From the NCBI RefSeq assembly GCF_026913015.1, contig NZ_JAPTYD010000003.1, positions 62,001 to 126,000 of the forward strand: a DNA stretch of 64,000 bases. Direction: 5' to 3'. Under the pieces are notes generated by a model. The model did no database searches, was not told where the DNA came from, and worked only from the letters and a program-made list of their open reading frames with translations. Origin of the DNA: Paracoccus benzoatiresistens (lineage in GTDB: Bacteria > Pseudomonadota > Alphaproteobacteria > Rhodobacterales > Rhodobacteraceae). Numbering within the stretch: position 1 is the first letter of the stretch; every line of letters starts with the position of its first letter. The translations under genes and the position numbers were made by a program. Below are positions 1 through 8,723 of the stretch, one piece after another.

Positions 1-2
1 GC

Positions 3-1490
3 GTGCTGGCGCTGCGCAATGTCAGCCGCAGCTTTGGCCCGATCGAGGTCTTGCACGGCGTGGACATCGCGCTGCGCCCTGGCCGCGTCCATGCGCTGAT
101 CGGCGAAAACGGCGCGGGCAAGTCCACCACCATGAAGATCATGGCGGGATACCAGCCCCCATCCCAGGGCGAGGTGCTGCTGGACGGCCAGCCCGTGACC
201 TTCGCCAGCATGGGCCAGGCCGAGGCGCAGGGGATCTCGATGATCCACCAGGAGTTCAACTTGGCGGAACAGCTGACCGTCGAACAGAACATCTTCCTGG
301 GCCGCGAACTGAAGCGCGGCTTTCTGCTGGACAAGCCCGCCATGCGCGCCCGGACGCGGGACCTGCTGGACCGGCTGGAATGCCGCGTCTCGCCCGACCG
401 GGTGGTGTCCACGCTGTCGAACAGCGACAAGCAGATGGTCGAGATCGCCAAGGCCCTGCTGCGCGAAACCCGGGTGCTGGTCATGGACGAACCGACCGCC
501 GTGCTGACCCGAACCGAGACCGCGATCCTGTTGCGCCAGGTGCGCGCGCTGCGCGAGGCGGGAACGGCGGTGCTGTTCACCTCGCACAAGCTGGACGAGG
601 TCGAGGAGATCGCCGACGACCTGACCATCATGCGCGACGGCCGCGTTGTCTGGACCGGAGAGGCGTCCCTGATGGACCAGCACGCCATGGCCAATGCCAT
701 GGTGGGGCGCGAAATGTCGGATCTGTTCCCCGCCAAGGTTTCCACGCCCGGCGAGGTCGCGCTGGAGGTCCGGAGCCTGACCGTTCCGGGCTTTTCCCGC
801 GATGTCGGCTTCACCCTGCGCCAAGGCGAAGTCCTGGGCGTCGCCGGCCTGATCGGATCGGGCCGAACCGAGACTTTCGAGGGGCTCTGCGGCCTGCGCC
901 CCGCCACGGGCGATGTCAGCATCTTCGGGGAAAGCGTCAGGATCGACCATCCCTGGCAGGCGCAGGCGCTTGGGCTGTGCTACCTGACCGAGGATCGCAA
1001 GACCCGTGGCCTGCTGTTGGGGAAGGGCCTGCGCGAGAACCTGACCCTGCAGGCGCTGGCGAAATTCGACCGGGGCCTGATCGACACCGGCGCCGAGGAG
1101 CGCGCCCTGGACCAGGCCATCGCGGATTTCGACATCCGCGGCCATCGCGGGGCGCTTGTCGGCAACCTGTCGGGGGGAAACCAGCAAAAGCTGTTGTTCG
1201 CCAAGACCCTGCTGGCCGATCCCCGGATCATCATCATCGACGAACCCACGCGCGGCATCGACATCGGCACCAAGCAGCAGATGTATGTCTTCATCCGCAA
1301 GCTGGCCGCCGAAGGGCGCGCCATTGTCGTCATTTCCTCGGAAATGCAGGAGGTGATCGGGCTGGCCGACCGCATCCTGGTCATGCGCCATGGCCGCGTC
1401 ACCGGCGAACTGGGCGCGGACGCGACCGAGGATGCCATCGTCCGCCTTGCCATGGGCGTGGCCCCGTCCCCCGAGAAGGAAACCGCATGA
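3..1490 (+). CDS. CUT2 sugar ABC transporter, tandem ATP-binding protein (RbsA/MglA type)
   Basis: This cytoplasmic ATPase energises uptake of a monosaccharide or related compound. Two nucleotide-binding domains lie in one chain. The first has the Walker A motif GENGAGKST near residues 34-42 and the Walker B VLVMDEPTA. The second has the degenerate P-loop GLIGSGRTE and the signature LSGGNQQK, followed by IIIDEPTRG, as is usual in this family. The 495 residues match the normal length. The GTG used as start lies two bases from the window edge, so the true start may be further upstream. The gene overlaps the permease by four bases (ATGA). The substrate cannot be read from sequence. Confidence 0.9.
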   Translation: MLALRNVSRSFGPIEVLHGVDIALRPGRVHALIGENGAGKSTTMKIMAGYQPPSQGEVLLDGQPVTFASMGQAEAQGISMIHQEFNLAEQLTVEQNIFLGRELKRGFLLDKPAMRARTRDLLDRLECRVSPDRVVSTLSNSDKQMVEIAKALLRETRVLVMDEPTAVLTRTETAILLRQVRALREAGTAVLFTSHKLDEVEEIADDLTIMRDGRVVWTGEASLMDQHAMANAMVGREMSDLFPAKVSTPGEVALEVRSLTVPGFSRDVGFTLRQGEVLGVAGLIGSGRTETFEGLCGLRPATGDVSIFGESVRIDHPWQAQALGLCYLTEDRKTRGLLLGKGLRENLTLQALAKFDRGLIDTGAEERALDQAIADFDIRGHRGALVGNLSGGNQQKLLFAKTLLADPRIIIIDEPTRGIDIGTKQQMYVFIRKLAAEGRAIVVISSEMQEVIGLADRILVMRHGRVTGELGADATEDAIVRLAMGVAPSPEKETA

Positions 1491-2476
1491 GCGACGTCAC
1501 CGCCTCCGCGCCCCGCCGCATCCGCATGACCGTGATCGGCCCGATCCTGGCCCTGATCCTGCTGGTCGTCGCGGGGGCCATGATGAACCCGAACTTCCTG
1601 GGCTGGGACAACGTGACGAACGTGCTGGCCCGGTCGGCCTTCATCGGCATCATCGCCGTGGGCATGACCTTCGTGATCACGGCGGGGGGGCTGGATCTGT
1701 CGGTCGGATCGATGGCGGCCTTCATCGCCGGGCTGATGATCCTGGTGATGAACAGCCTGGTGCCCACGATGGGGGTCGGTGTCCCGGTGATCCTTGTGGG
1801 CATGGCGGTCGCCCTGCTGGCGGGGCTGGCAGCGGGGCTTCTGAACGGCATCCTGATCACCCGGCTGGGGATCGAGGCCTTTATCGTCACCCTGGGATCG
1901 ATGGGCATCTATCGCAGCCTGGTCACCTGGCTGGCCGACGGGGGCACGCTGTCCCTGGATTTCAACCTGCGCAGCCTCTACCAGCCGGTCTATTACGGCG
2001 GCGTCTTCGGCATCACCTGGCCGATCATCGTCTTTGCCGTCGTGGTCATCCTGGGCGAGATCGTGATGCGATCAACCGCCTTTGGCCGCTACTGCGCGGC
2101 GATCGGATCGAACGACCAGGTCGCTCGCTATTCATCGGTCCGCGTGGACCGGGTGCGGCTTCTGACCTATGCCGCGCTTGGCCTGCTGGTCGGCATCGCC
2201 ACCATCATGTACGTGCCGCGCCTCGGATCCGCATCATCTGCCACGGGGATGCTGTGGGAGCTTGAGGCGATCGCCGCCGTGATCATCGGCGGCACCGTGC
2301 TGAAGGGCGGCTTTGGCCGGGTCTGGGGCACGGTGATCGGCGTGCTGATCCTGACGCTGATCGGCAACCTGCTGAACCTGACGGATTTCGTATCGCCATA
2401 CCTGAACGGCGCGATTCAGGGGGCCATCATCGTTCTCGCTGTGGTGTTGCAGCGCGAAGGCAAAGCCCGCGGCTGA
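1487..2476 (+). CDS. CUT2 sugar ABC transporter permease (RbsC type)
   Basis: This is the inner-membrane channel subunit of the sugar importer, about 329 residues with repeated hydrophobic helices. The family segment TAGGLDLSVGSMAA is near residue 65, and the conserved cytoplasmic segment EAIAAVIIGGTVLKGG is near residue 262. The start is the ATG at 1487 because it overlaps the TGA of the ATPase gene, which indicates translational coupling. An upstream extension of the frame is antisense-like noise inside the ATPase gene. The order ATPase, permease, binding protein gives a complete transporter. Confidence 0.92.
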   Translation: MSDVTASAPRRIRMTVIGPILALILLVVAGAMMNPNFLGWDNVTNVLARSAFIGIIAVGMTFVITAGGLDLSVGSMAAFIAGLMILVMNSLVPTMGVGVPVILVGMAVALLAGLAAGLLNGILITRLGIEAFIVTLGSMGIYRSLVTWLADGGTLSLDFNLRSLYQPVYYGGVFGITWPIIVFAVVVILGEIVMRSTAFGRYCAAIGSNDQVARYSSVRVDRVRLLTYAALGLLVGIATIMYVPRLGSASSATGMLWELEAIAAVIIGGTVLKGGFGRVWGTVIGVLILTLIGNLLNLTDFVSPYLNGAIQGAIIVLAVVLQREGKARG

Positions 2477-2501
2477 CGCGGGTCCAAATGGGAGGGAAGA
2501 C

Positions 2502-3449
2502 ATGAAGCATTTCGTATCGGGGCTGGCCATGGCGGTGGCTCTGGCCGCGCCCGCGCTTGCGCAGGACGGGGAAACCAAGGTGATCGGCATCTCGATCCCG
2601 GCGGCGACCCATGGCTGGGCGGGCGGCATGAACTATTTTGCCCAGGCCACCGTGGACCGGCTGGAGAAGGCTTACCCGCAACTGGACTTCGTGCTGGCGA
2701 CGGCATCCGATCCGGCCAAGCAGGTCAACGACATCGAGGACATGGTCGCCACCCGCAACATCGACGCGCTTGTCGTGCTGCCCTTCGAATCCGAGCCGCT
2801 GACCGGCCCGGTCCAGAACGTCAAGGCGTCGGGCGCCTGGATCACGGTGGTTGACCGCGGCCTTGCGCAAGAAGGGATCGAGGATCTGTATGTCGCCGGC
2901 GACAACCCCGGCTTTGGGCGTGTTTCGGGCGAGTTCATGGCAAGCGCCCTGCCTGAAGGCGGCAAGATCGTCGTGCTGCGCGGCATCCCGACCACCATCG
3001 ACAACGAACGGGTCGAAGGCTTCCAGGCTGCAATCGAGGGCAAGAACATCGAAGTCCTGGGCATGGAACATGGCGACTGGAACCGCGACAAGTCCTTCAC
3101 GGTGATGCAGGACTTCCTGTCCAAGTACCCGCAGATTGACGCGGTCTGGGCGTCCGACGACGACATGGCCATGGGTGCCCTTGGCGCCATCGAGGCCGCG
3201 GGCCGCGACGACATCAAGTTCGTCCTGGGCGGCGCGGGCATGAAGGAAATGGTCAAGCGCACCATGGACGGCGACGCGATGATCCCGGCCAACGTCACCT
3301 ATCCCCCCGCGATGATCGCCACCGCCATCGAGATCACCGCCGTGGGCCTTGTGTCGCAGGCGCCGGTCTCGGGCGATTTCATCATCGGCTCGGTCCTGGT
3401 CACGCCGGAAAACGCCGAAAGCTACTACTATCCCGACAGCCCGTTCTGA
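2502..3449 (+). CDS. CUT2 sugar ABC transporter substrate-binding protein (RbsB type)
   Basis: This periplasmic protein delivers substrate to the permease encoded just upstream. A signal peptide is visible (MKHFVSGLAMAVALAAPALA, cleavage before QDGE). The mature part resembles periplasmic-binding-protein-like domain 4: the N-terminal strand KVIGISIPAATHGW, the hinge DALVVLPFES, and the segment VWASDDDMAMGALGAIEAAG. The 315 residues are typical. A good ribosome-binding site, GGAGGGAAG, precedes the ATG. The family includes binders of ribose, galactose, xylose, polyols and autoinducer-2, so the ligand is open. Confidence 0.9.
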   Translation: MKHFVSGLAMAVALAAPALAQDGETKVIGISIPAATHGWAGGMNYFAQATVDRLEKAYPQLDFVLATASDPAKQVNDIEDMVATRNIDALVVLPFESEPLTGPVQNVKASGAWITVVDRGLAQEGIEDLYVAGDNPGFGRVSGEFMASALPEGGKIVVLRGIPTTIDNERVEGFQAAIEGKNIEVLGMEHGDWNRDKSFTVMQDFLSKYPQIDAVWASDDDMAMGALGAIEAAGRDDIKFVLGGAGMKEMVKRTMDGDAMIPANVTYPPAMIATAIEITAVGLVSQAPVSGDFIIGSVLVTPENAESYYYPDSPF

Positions 3450-3460
3450 GGGTGCAAGGA

Positions 3461-3483
3461 CGCGGCCCCGTCAGGGGGCCGCG
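3461..3483. terminator. Hairpin between convergent genes
   Basis: Nine-base arms (CGCGGCCCC and GGGGCCGCG) enclose a five-base loop just after the sugar transporter. The hairpin overlaps the stop codon of the convergent DMT gene. There is no strong T tract, so termination may be weak or may work in both directions. Confidence 0.5.
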
Positions 3484-4376
3484 ACCGCCGCAGCCTTGCG
3501 CCGTTCGGCCATCACGGCCTGGAAGTTCGACAACAGGATGATGCCGCCGCCCAGGAAGACCCAAAGGTCGACCGCTTCCGCGTAGAGGTAATAACCGACG
3601 ACGGCAGCCATCGGCACGCGCAGGAAGTCGATGGGGATCAGGATCGAGGCATCCAGCCGCCTCAGCGCCTGGGCCTGGCAGTAATGCGCTGCAAGCGCCC
3701 CCACGCCCGCGACCAGCATCCAGGGAATATCCGTGACCGACACGGGCTGCCAGTCGGTCAGCGCGGCCAGCAGGCCCAGCGGCAACTGGATCAGGATCAT
3801 CCACACGACGATGGCGCCGGGCGAACAGTGCTGCGTCAGCCTTTTCACCAGGATCAGCGACAGCCCGTAGCCAGCGGCCGCGACCAGGACCAGCGCCGCC
3901 GCCGGATCGACCATGCCGATGCCGGGCCTGACGATCACCATCACGCCGACAAATCCACCCACCGTCGCCAGCAGGCGCGGGCCGGTCAGCCGCTCGCGCA
4001 GCAACAGCCAGGCGAACAGCGTCACCCAGATGGGCATCGTGAACTCCAGCGCGAAGACCGACGCCAGGGGCAGCAGCACGACGCCGATGGTCCAGAAATA
4101 CTGGGCGGTGAAGTGGATCACGTTGCGCGCAAGGTGCAGGCGCAGCTTGGCGGCCCGGCGCACTTCCGGGAACAGGGCACGGCCGACAGCCAGGATCACG
4201 AACAGCCCGACAAGCGCGCGGAAGAACAGCACCTGCCGGATCGACAGGGTTTCGGCCATTTCCCGCGATCCGACCGACATGCCGATGAAGGCCGTCATGG
4301 ACAGGGCCATCCAGATCAGCCCCTGAACAAAGTCCGACCGCCCCCCCAAGGCGGCAGATCCGATATTGGCCGTCAT
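3471..4376 (-). CDS. EamA/DMT-superfamily transporter
   Basis: This inner-membrane protein of about 301 residues has the two EamA repeats of the drug/metabolite transporter family (ten predicted helices). Its first helix follows DFVQGLIWMALSMTAFIG, and a second repeat begins near GMVDPAAALVLVAAAGYG. Such proteins usually export amino acids, nucleosides or small metabolites. The chosen start is MTANIGS at 4376; the open frame extends upstream into the convergent side of the next gene, where it does not look like coding sequence. The neighbours do not indicate a substrate. Confidence 0.85.
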   Translation of the reverse strand: MTANIGSAALGGRSDFVQGLIWMALSMTAFIGMSVGSREMAETLSIRQVLFFRALVGLFVILAVGRALFPEVRRAAKLRLHLARNVIHFTAQYFWTIGVVLLPLASVFALEFTMPIWVTLFAWLLLRERLTGPRLLATVGGFVGVMVIVRPGIGMVDPAAALVLVAAAGYGLSLILVKRLTQHCSPGAIVVWMILIQLPLGLLAALTDWQPVSVTDIPWMLVAGVGALAAHYCQAQALRRLDASILIPIDFLRVPMAAVVGYYLYAEAVDLWVFLGGGIILLSNFQAVMAERRKAAAVAAP

Positions 4377-4444
4377 TGCTTGCCCCCGATCAAACCGCTG
4401 GACCATAGGCCGGCAGAGGGCGAAACGGAAGGGGCCGCCTGCCC

Positions 4445-4885
4445 TTACTTCTTCAGGACCTTGCCTGCCGTGAAGCGGCAGGGATGGCCGTCGAAAAAGG
4501 TGTCCAGGATCCGCTCGAACACCGGCGGCGCCCCCTCGACAGCGGCGAAAAGTGTGGCCGAGGAGCACAGCTTGACGGCATCCACCGGGCCGAGGATCGT
4601 TTCGGCCGGAAGATTGCCATGGGCCAGGATCGCCTCGGCGCAGGCGATCAGCCGCGGGCCCAGAACCGGATGCGCAAGATAGCGGCGCGCCTCGTCCATA
4701 TCCTCGATGCCATAGTAATGCGACATCGGCGACATCCCGAGCCCGCGCAGCTGCGGGAAGATGAACCACATCCAGTGGCTTTGCTTGCGGCCTCGCCTCA
4801 GCTCCGAAAGCGCGACCTCATGGGTGCCATCCTGCGCCGCCACGAAGCGGTCAAGCGTGTCGGTTTCCTTGTCAAGGCGGGCCAT
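4445..4885 (-). CDS. DUF1810 family protein
   Basis: This soluble protein of about 146 residues belongs to DUF1810, seen in the segments [52 protein letters not shown] and [12 protein letters not shown]. The family is widespread and its function is poorly known. The start MARLDKE is preferred over an upstream ATG at 4918 because AAGGAAA lies at the right distance in front of it. Confidence 0.85.
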   Translation of the reverse strand: MARLDKETDTLDRFVAAQDGTHEVALSELRRGRKQSHWMWFIFPQLRGLGMSPMSHYYGIEDMDEARRYLAHPVLGPRLIACAEAILAHGNLPAETILGPVDAVKLCSSATLFAAVEGAPPVFERILDTFFDGHPCRFTAGKVLKK

Positions 4886-5026
4886 GGCGGTTTCCTTTGC
4901 TGGCAAGGCCAGGATCAACGCGCCCTGGCCCGCCTGGTTCGCAGCGACCCACGCCGGGGCGATTATCCCTGTGGCGGCCGCCTCCTGGATTATACAGGCT
5001 TGGAGATGGGTTTACAGGACGGCAAA

Positions 5027-5794
5027 ATGCGGATCGACCTGAATTCCGACCTGGGCGAGGGGTTCGGTCCCGGGTCGATGGGCGACGATGCGGCCATGCT
5101 GGAGATCGTCAGTTCCGCCAATATTGCCTGCGGGGGCCATGCCAGCGACCCCTAAACCATGTTTCAAACCCTGCGCCGGGCTGCGGCGCGCGGCGTCATC
5201 GTCGGCGCCCATCCGGGCTATGCCGACCGCGAGGGCTTCGGCCGCCGTGTGATCCCGATGCAACCGGCCGAGATCGGGCGCCTGGTCGCGGCACAGGTCG
5301 GCGCGCTGCAAGGCGTCGCCGCGATCGCCGGGGCCACGGTCCGGTATGTCAAGCCGCACGGGGCGCTTGCCAACCTGGCGGCCGACGACCGGCAGGTCGC
5401 GGATGCCATCGCCGCCGCCGTCGCCGCCCTGCCGGGCAACCTGGCGATCCTGGCGATCTCGGGCACCGAGCTGGAGCTTGCAGCCTGCGCCGCCCGGGTC
5501 GAGGTCTTTTCCGAGATATTCGCGCACCGCGCCTATCTGCCGAATGGCAGGCTGATGCCGCGGTCGCGGTCAGGTGCCGTCCTGCACGACGCTGAACTCG
5601 CGGCGGACCGGCTGCTGGACTTTCTTCAAACCGGCCGGATGCCGGTGGCGGAGGCGCCGCCGATCGAACTTGCGGCGCAGTCGGTCTGCGTCCACGGCGA
5701 CACACCCGGCGCGGCGGCGATGGCTGGACGCATCCGCGCCCGGCCGGAAGCTGCCGGCATTTCCGTCTCGCCCTTCCTGGCTGGCGCGACGTAA
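5027..5794 (+). pseudogene. pxpA: Broken pxpA: 5-oxoprolinase subunit A (LamB/YcsF family)
   Basis: PxpA works with PxpB and PxpC to hydrolyse 5-oxoproline to glutamate. The N-terminal family signature is clear ([27 protein letters not shown]), and the rest continues in the same frame (MFQTLRRAAARG, GAHPGYADREGFGRRVI, VKPHGALANLA). An in-frame TAA at 5153-5155 interrupts it after SDP, where the family usually has Glu (SDPETMF). A single GAA-to-TAA change would explain it. Downstream pxpB and pxpC are also damaged, so loss of function is more likely than a sequencing error. The start at 5027 follows the conserved MRIDLN; an ATG at 5006 is also in frame. Confidence 0.85.
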
Positions 5795-5812
5795 GCGCCC
5801 CGGGGCCGTTCC

Positions 5813-6366
5813 TTGCGTCAGTTTCCCACCTTCACCCCACCGCGCGATCCATGCCCGCGTCGCCCGTCTGGACAGGGGGTTGGCCGAATTCCCTTTCCCT
5901 GGCTTCCTGGAGGCGTGCCGGCCTATGCCGCCATCCTGATCCGCTTCGACCCCCTGGCCTGCGACCATGCGGCTGCCGAACGGGCGGCGCGGCAACTGCT
6001 GGACCAAGGCCCGGGGGCAAACGCCGCATCGACCCTGCGAGAGGTGCTTGTCTGCTATGACGGCGATCTGGCGCCCGATCTTGCAAGGGTCGCGCAGGCA
6101 ACGGGCCTCGGCCCCCAGGAGGTCGTGGCCGCCCATCTTTCGGGACAATACGAGGTGGTCATGTATGGCTTCGCGCCGGGCTATGCCTATCTGGCGGGTG
6201 TCCCCGATGCCATCAGGATGCCGCGCAAGCCCGCGCCGGTGCGCGGCGTCCCTGCCGGCAGCGTGCTTGTCGCCGCAGGGCAATGCCTTGTCTCGACGCT
6301 GGCCATGCCAACCGGCTGGTGGATCATCGGCCGGTCGCCCACGCGCATCCTGACCGACCGGCCTGG
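5813..6366 (+). pseudogene. pxpB: Broken pxpB: 5-oxoprolinase subunit B remnant
   Basis: PxpB-like sequence is recognisable but spread over several reading frames. It starts at a TTG with RQFPTF, then jumps to another frame for HARVARLDRGLAEFPFPGF (about 5840-5912). It returns to the first frame at about 5915 for VPAYAAILIRFDPL, apparently after loss of one G. It continues through YEVVMYGFAPGYAYL and PRKPAPVRGVPAGSV. The usual segment after the N-terminal FPTF motif seems deleted. The C-terminus runs out after GWWIIGRSPTRIL, where the usual FDPxRDPP tail is missing and pxpC sequence begins. No intact protein can be made. Confidence 0.8.
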
Positions 6367-7240
6367 CCGGGCTTGATGCGCTATGGCGTGCCCCGTTCCG
6401 GCCCCATGGACCGGCTTTCCTTCGCCGCGGCGAACCTTGCGCATGGCAACGATCCCGCGGCCCGGCCATGGAAATTTCCCTGGGGGGCCTTGTGCTGGAA
6501 TGCCTGTCGGGCAGGCTGGGCTTTGCGGTCGCAGGCGGCGGCTTTCTTGTCGATCATGGCGACTGCAGGCGCGGATCCTGGGCGACGGTGACCCTTGCAG
6601 CCGGCGAAAGGCTGGCGATTCGTCCGGGGTTATGGGGAAGCTGGTGCTATCTCGCGCTGGCCGGGCGCCTGCAGGTGCCGACCTGGCTTTGCAGCGCCTC
6701 GACCCATGCCTTGTCCGGTTTCGGCGGCGGCCGCCTGGTGGCGGGCCGGCAACTGGAGGTGGCGGACGCGGGGCCTGCGAGCCGGGCGAAATTCCCTGTC
6801 CGGTCCTCGCCCGCCCCCGGCCGAGGGTCCGCGTCACCATGAGTCCACAGGAGCGATTCTTCTCCCCTGAAACGCTTGCCGCCTTCAAGGCCGGCCCATG
6901 GCGGATGACGGATGCCTGGGACCGGATGGGGGTCCGGCTGGCGGGACCTCCGGTTGCGCCTGACGCGGCGCTTGACATGCCGTCCGAGCCGATCGTGCGC
7001 GGCTCGATCCAGGTGGCCGGCGACGGGGTCGCGACGGTTCTTCTGGCCGATCACCAGACGACCGGGGGCTATCCCAAGATCGCGACGGTTCTGGATTGCG
7101 ACCTGGACGGCCTTGTCCAGCTTCGCCCCCGCGATGCCGTGGCTTTCCAGAAGGTCAGCCCCGGGCAGGCGGTCGGCCTTGCACGCACGGCCGCCCTTGG
7201 CGCGGCGGCATATCGCGCGTCGCTTTCAAGGGCAGGGTGA
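6367..7240 (+). pseudogene. pxpC: Broken pxpC: 5-oxoprolinase subunit C (biotin-dependent carboxyltransferase-like) remnant
   Basis: Three frames together make up PxpC. The first carries GLMRYGVPRSGPMDRLSFAA up to about 6465. The second begins at MEISLGGLVLEC (6468) and runs through GSWCYLALAGRLQ to about 6777. The third carries IPCPVLARPRPRVRV and then an intact C-terminal half with VRGSIQVAGDGVATVLLADH, ending at 7240. The usual first 15-20 residues are missing, lost with the end of pxpB. Two or more frameshifts rule out a working subunit, although the last 130 codons remain clean. Confidence 0.82.
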
Positions 7241-7255
7241 CCCCTGCCTGGCAAC

Positions 7256-7756
7256 CTATCCCGCTGCCTGCAGCCTGCGAAAGCGGGACCGCGCATAGAC
7301 CAGCGCGTCGCCGGGGGCGAGGTGGGCTTCCTCGATCTCGCCCACGAAGATGCGGTGGCTGCCGCTGTCGCTTTCGGTCAGCACGCGGCAGGACAGGCAG
7401 GCCAGCGCCGTCAGCAGGCGCGGCTGGCCGAAGGTGGTGTCGGCCCACCGGCCCACACCGAATTTCGCCGCGCCTTCCAGCCTGCGCCCGCCCGCGAAGG
7501 CCATCGCGATCTCGTCCGAGGTGTCGTCCAGCAGTTGCACGCTGAAGCCGCCGGTGTGGCTGATTGCGGTGCAGGTCGCAGTCTTGCGGTTGACGCAGAC
7601 CAGCAGGCTGGGCGGGCTGTCGCTGACCGAACAGACGGCGGTCGCGGTGATGCCGCGGCGGGCGTTCCCCCGGCCGGTGGTGATCAGCGTCACGGCGCTT
7701 GGAAACAGGGCCATGGACTGGCGGAACAGGTCGGTGCTGATAGCCATCTCAGCCAT
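7256..7756 (-). CDS. Flavin reductase of a two-component monooxygenase
   Basis: This 166-residue protein of the flavin reductase-like (HpaC/DIM6) family supplies reduced FMN or FAD to a partner oxygenase using NAD(P)H. Family segments are FRQSMALFPSAVTLITT, GITATAVCSVSDSPPSLLVCVN, GFSVQLL and HRIFVGEIEEA. It ends the operon that begins with the monooxygenase at 9916. Its start overlaps the stop of the LysR gene by eight bases, so the three genes are translationally linked. A second start (MAIST, 7747) is possible. Confidence 0.87.
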   Translation of the reverse strand: MAEMAISTDLFRQSMALFPSAVTLITTGRGNARRGITATAVCSVSDSPPSLLVCVNRKTATCTAISHTGGFSVQLLDDTSDEIAMAFAGGRRLEGAAKFGVGRWADTTFGQPRLLTALACLSCRVLTESDSGSHRIFVGEIEEAHLAPGDALVYARSRFRRLQAAG

Positions 7757-8723
7757 TCCCCGCCTGGAGGACGTCCGTGATCAGCCCCGCGAACCAGCCC
7801 AAGGCCGGGTCGGTGGCGAAGCTGTCATGCATCCAAAGCTTGATGTCATAGGACGGCAGCTCGAACGGCAGTTCCCGCGCCACGAACCCGCCCCGGCCTT
7901 GCAGGCGGGTAAAGATCGAATGCGGAAAGATCGCGACATAATCGGTCTGCGCCACCACTTCGGGGACGATGGTGAAATGCTCCAGCCGCGCGCGGGTGGC
8001 CAGGCCCATCCCGCTGTCCTCGATCAGCCCGCGCGCCATCTGGTATCCGGTCGCGGCGCGGCTGACATCGACAAAGGACAGCGACCGGAAGATATCCGTC
8101 GTCCAGTCGCCCCGGCTGGCGGGATGGCCCTCGCGCATCAGGCAGACCATGTGGTCGCGCAGGACCAGCCGCCCCTTGCAGCGCGCCCCTTCCAACTGCG
8201 GCAGATAGCCAAGCGCCAGGTCGATCTGGCCCGCACGCAGCGCGCCTTCGGTAGCGTCCGGATCAAGGCGGACGGATGACAGGCTGGCCAGGGGCGCGGC
8301 CTGTTCAAGCGCCGCAAGGATGCGCGGCATCGCGAACAGCTCGCCCGTGTCGGTCATGGCGATGCGGAAATGCCGTGTCGTCAGGGCGGGGACAAAGCTT
8401 TGCGCGCCATGGATGGTCTGTTCCAGAAGCGACAGAGAGGATTCGAAGGGTTCGCGCAGGCGGGCGGCGACATCCGTCGGCTCCATCCGGTTGCCGACCC
8501 GGCGGAACAGCGGATCGCCGAACTGCTCGCGCAGGCGGCGCAGGGAATGGCTGACGGCGGGCTGGGTCAAGGCCAGGCGCTGGCCGGCCTGGGTCAGGCT
8601 GCGGGTGTCCCAGATCGCTAGGAAGACCTTGACCAGGTTCAGGTCGAAGCGGGCGGAATGCAGGCGGTTCATCGGGGCAGCCTGCGCCATTCCCGCCGCG
8701 AATGGAACGGCGGGCGCGTTCAT
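7749..8723 (-). CDS. LysR-family transcriptional regulator
   Basis: A helix-turn-helix domain (FDLNLVKVFLAIWDTRSLTQ, then LALTQPAVSHSLRRLREQFG) is followed by a LysR substrate-binding domain, 324 residues in all. The gene lies between the monooxygenase and the flavin reductase and overlaps both (ATGA at 8720-8723; eight bases at the other end), an unusual place for a LysR gene, which is normally divergent. Translation could also begin at MNRLHS (8672). It probably activates its own operon in response to the oxygenase substrate; this is inference. Confidence 0.88.
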   Translation of the reverse strand: MNAPAVPFAAGMAQAAPMNRLHSARFDLNLVKVFLAIWDTRSLTQAGQRLALTQPAVSHSLRRLREQFGDPLFRRVGNRMEPTDVAARLREPFESSLSLLEQTIHGAQSFVPALTTRHFRIAMTDTGELFAMPRILAALEQAAPLASLSSVRLDPDATEGALRAGQIDLALGYLPQLEGARCKGRLVLRDHMVCLMREGHPASRGDWTTDIFRSLSFVDVSRAATGYQMARGLIEDSGMGLATRARLEHFTIVPEVVAQTDYVAIFPHSIFTRLQGRGGFVARELPFELPSYDIKLWMHDSFATDPALGWFAGLITDVLQAGNG

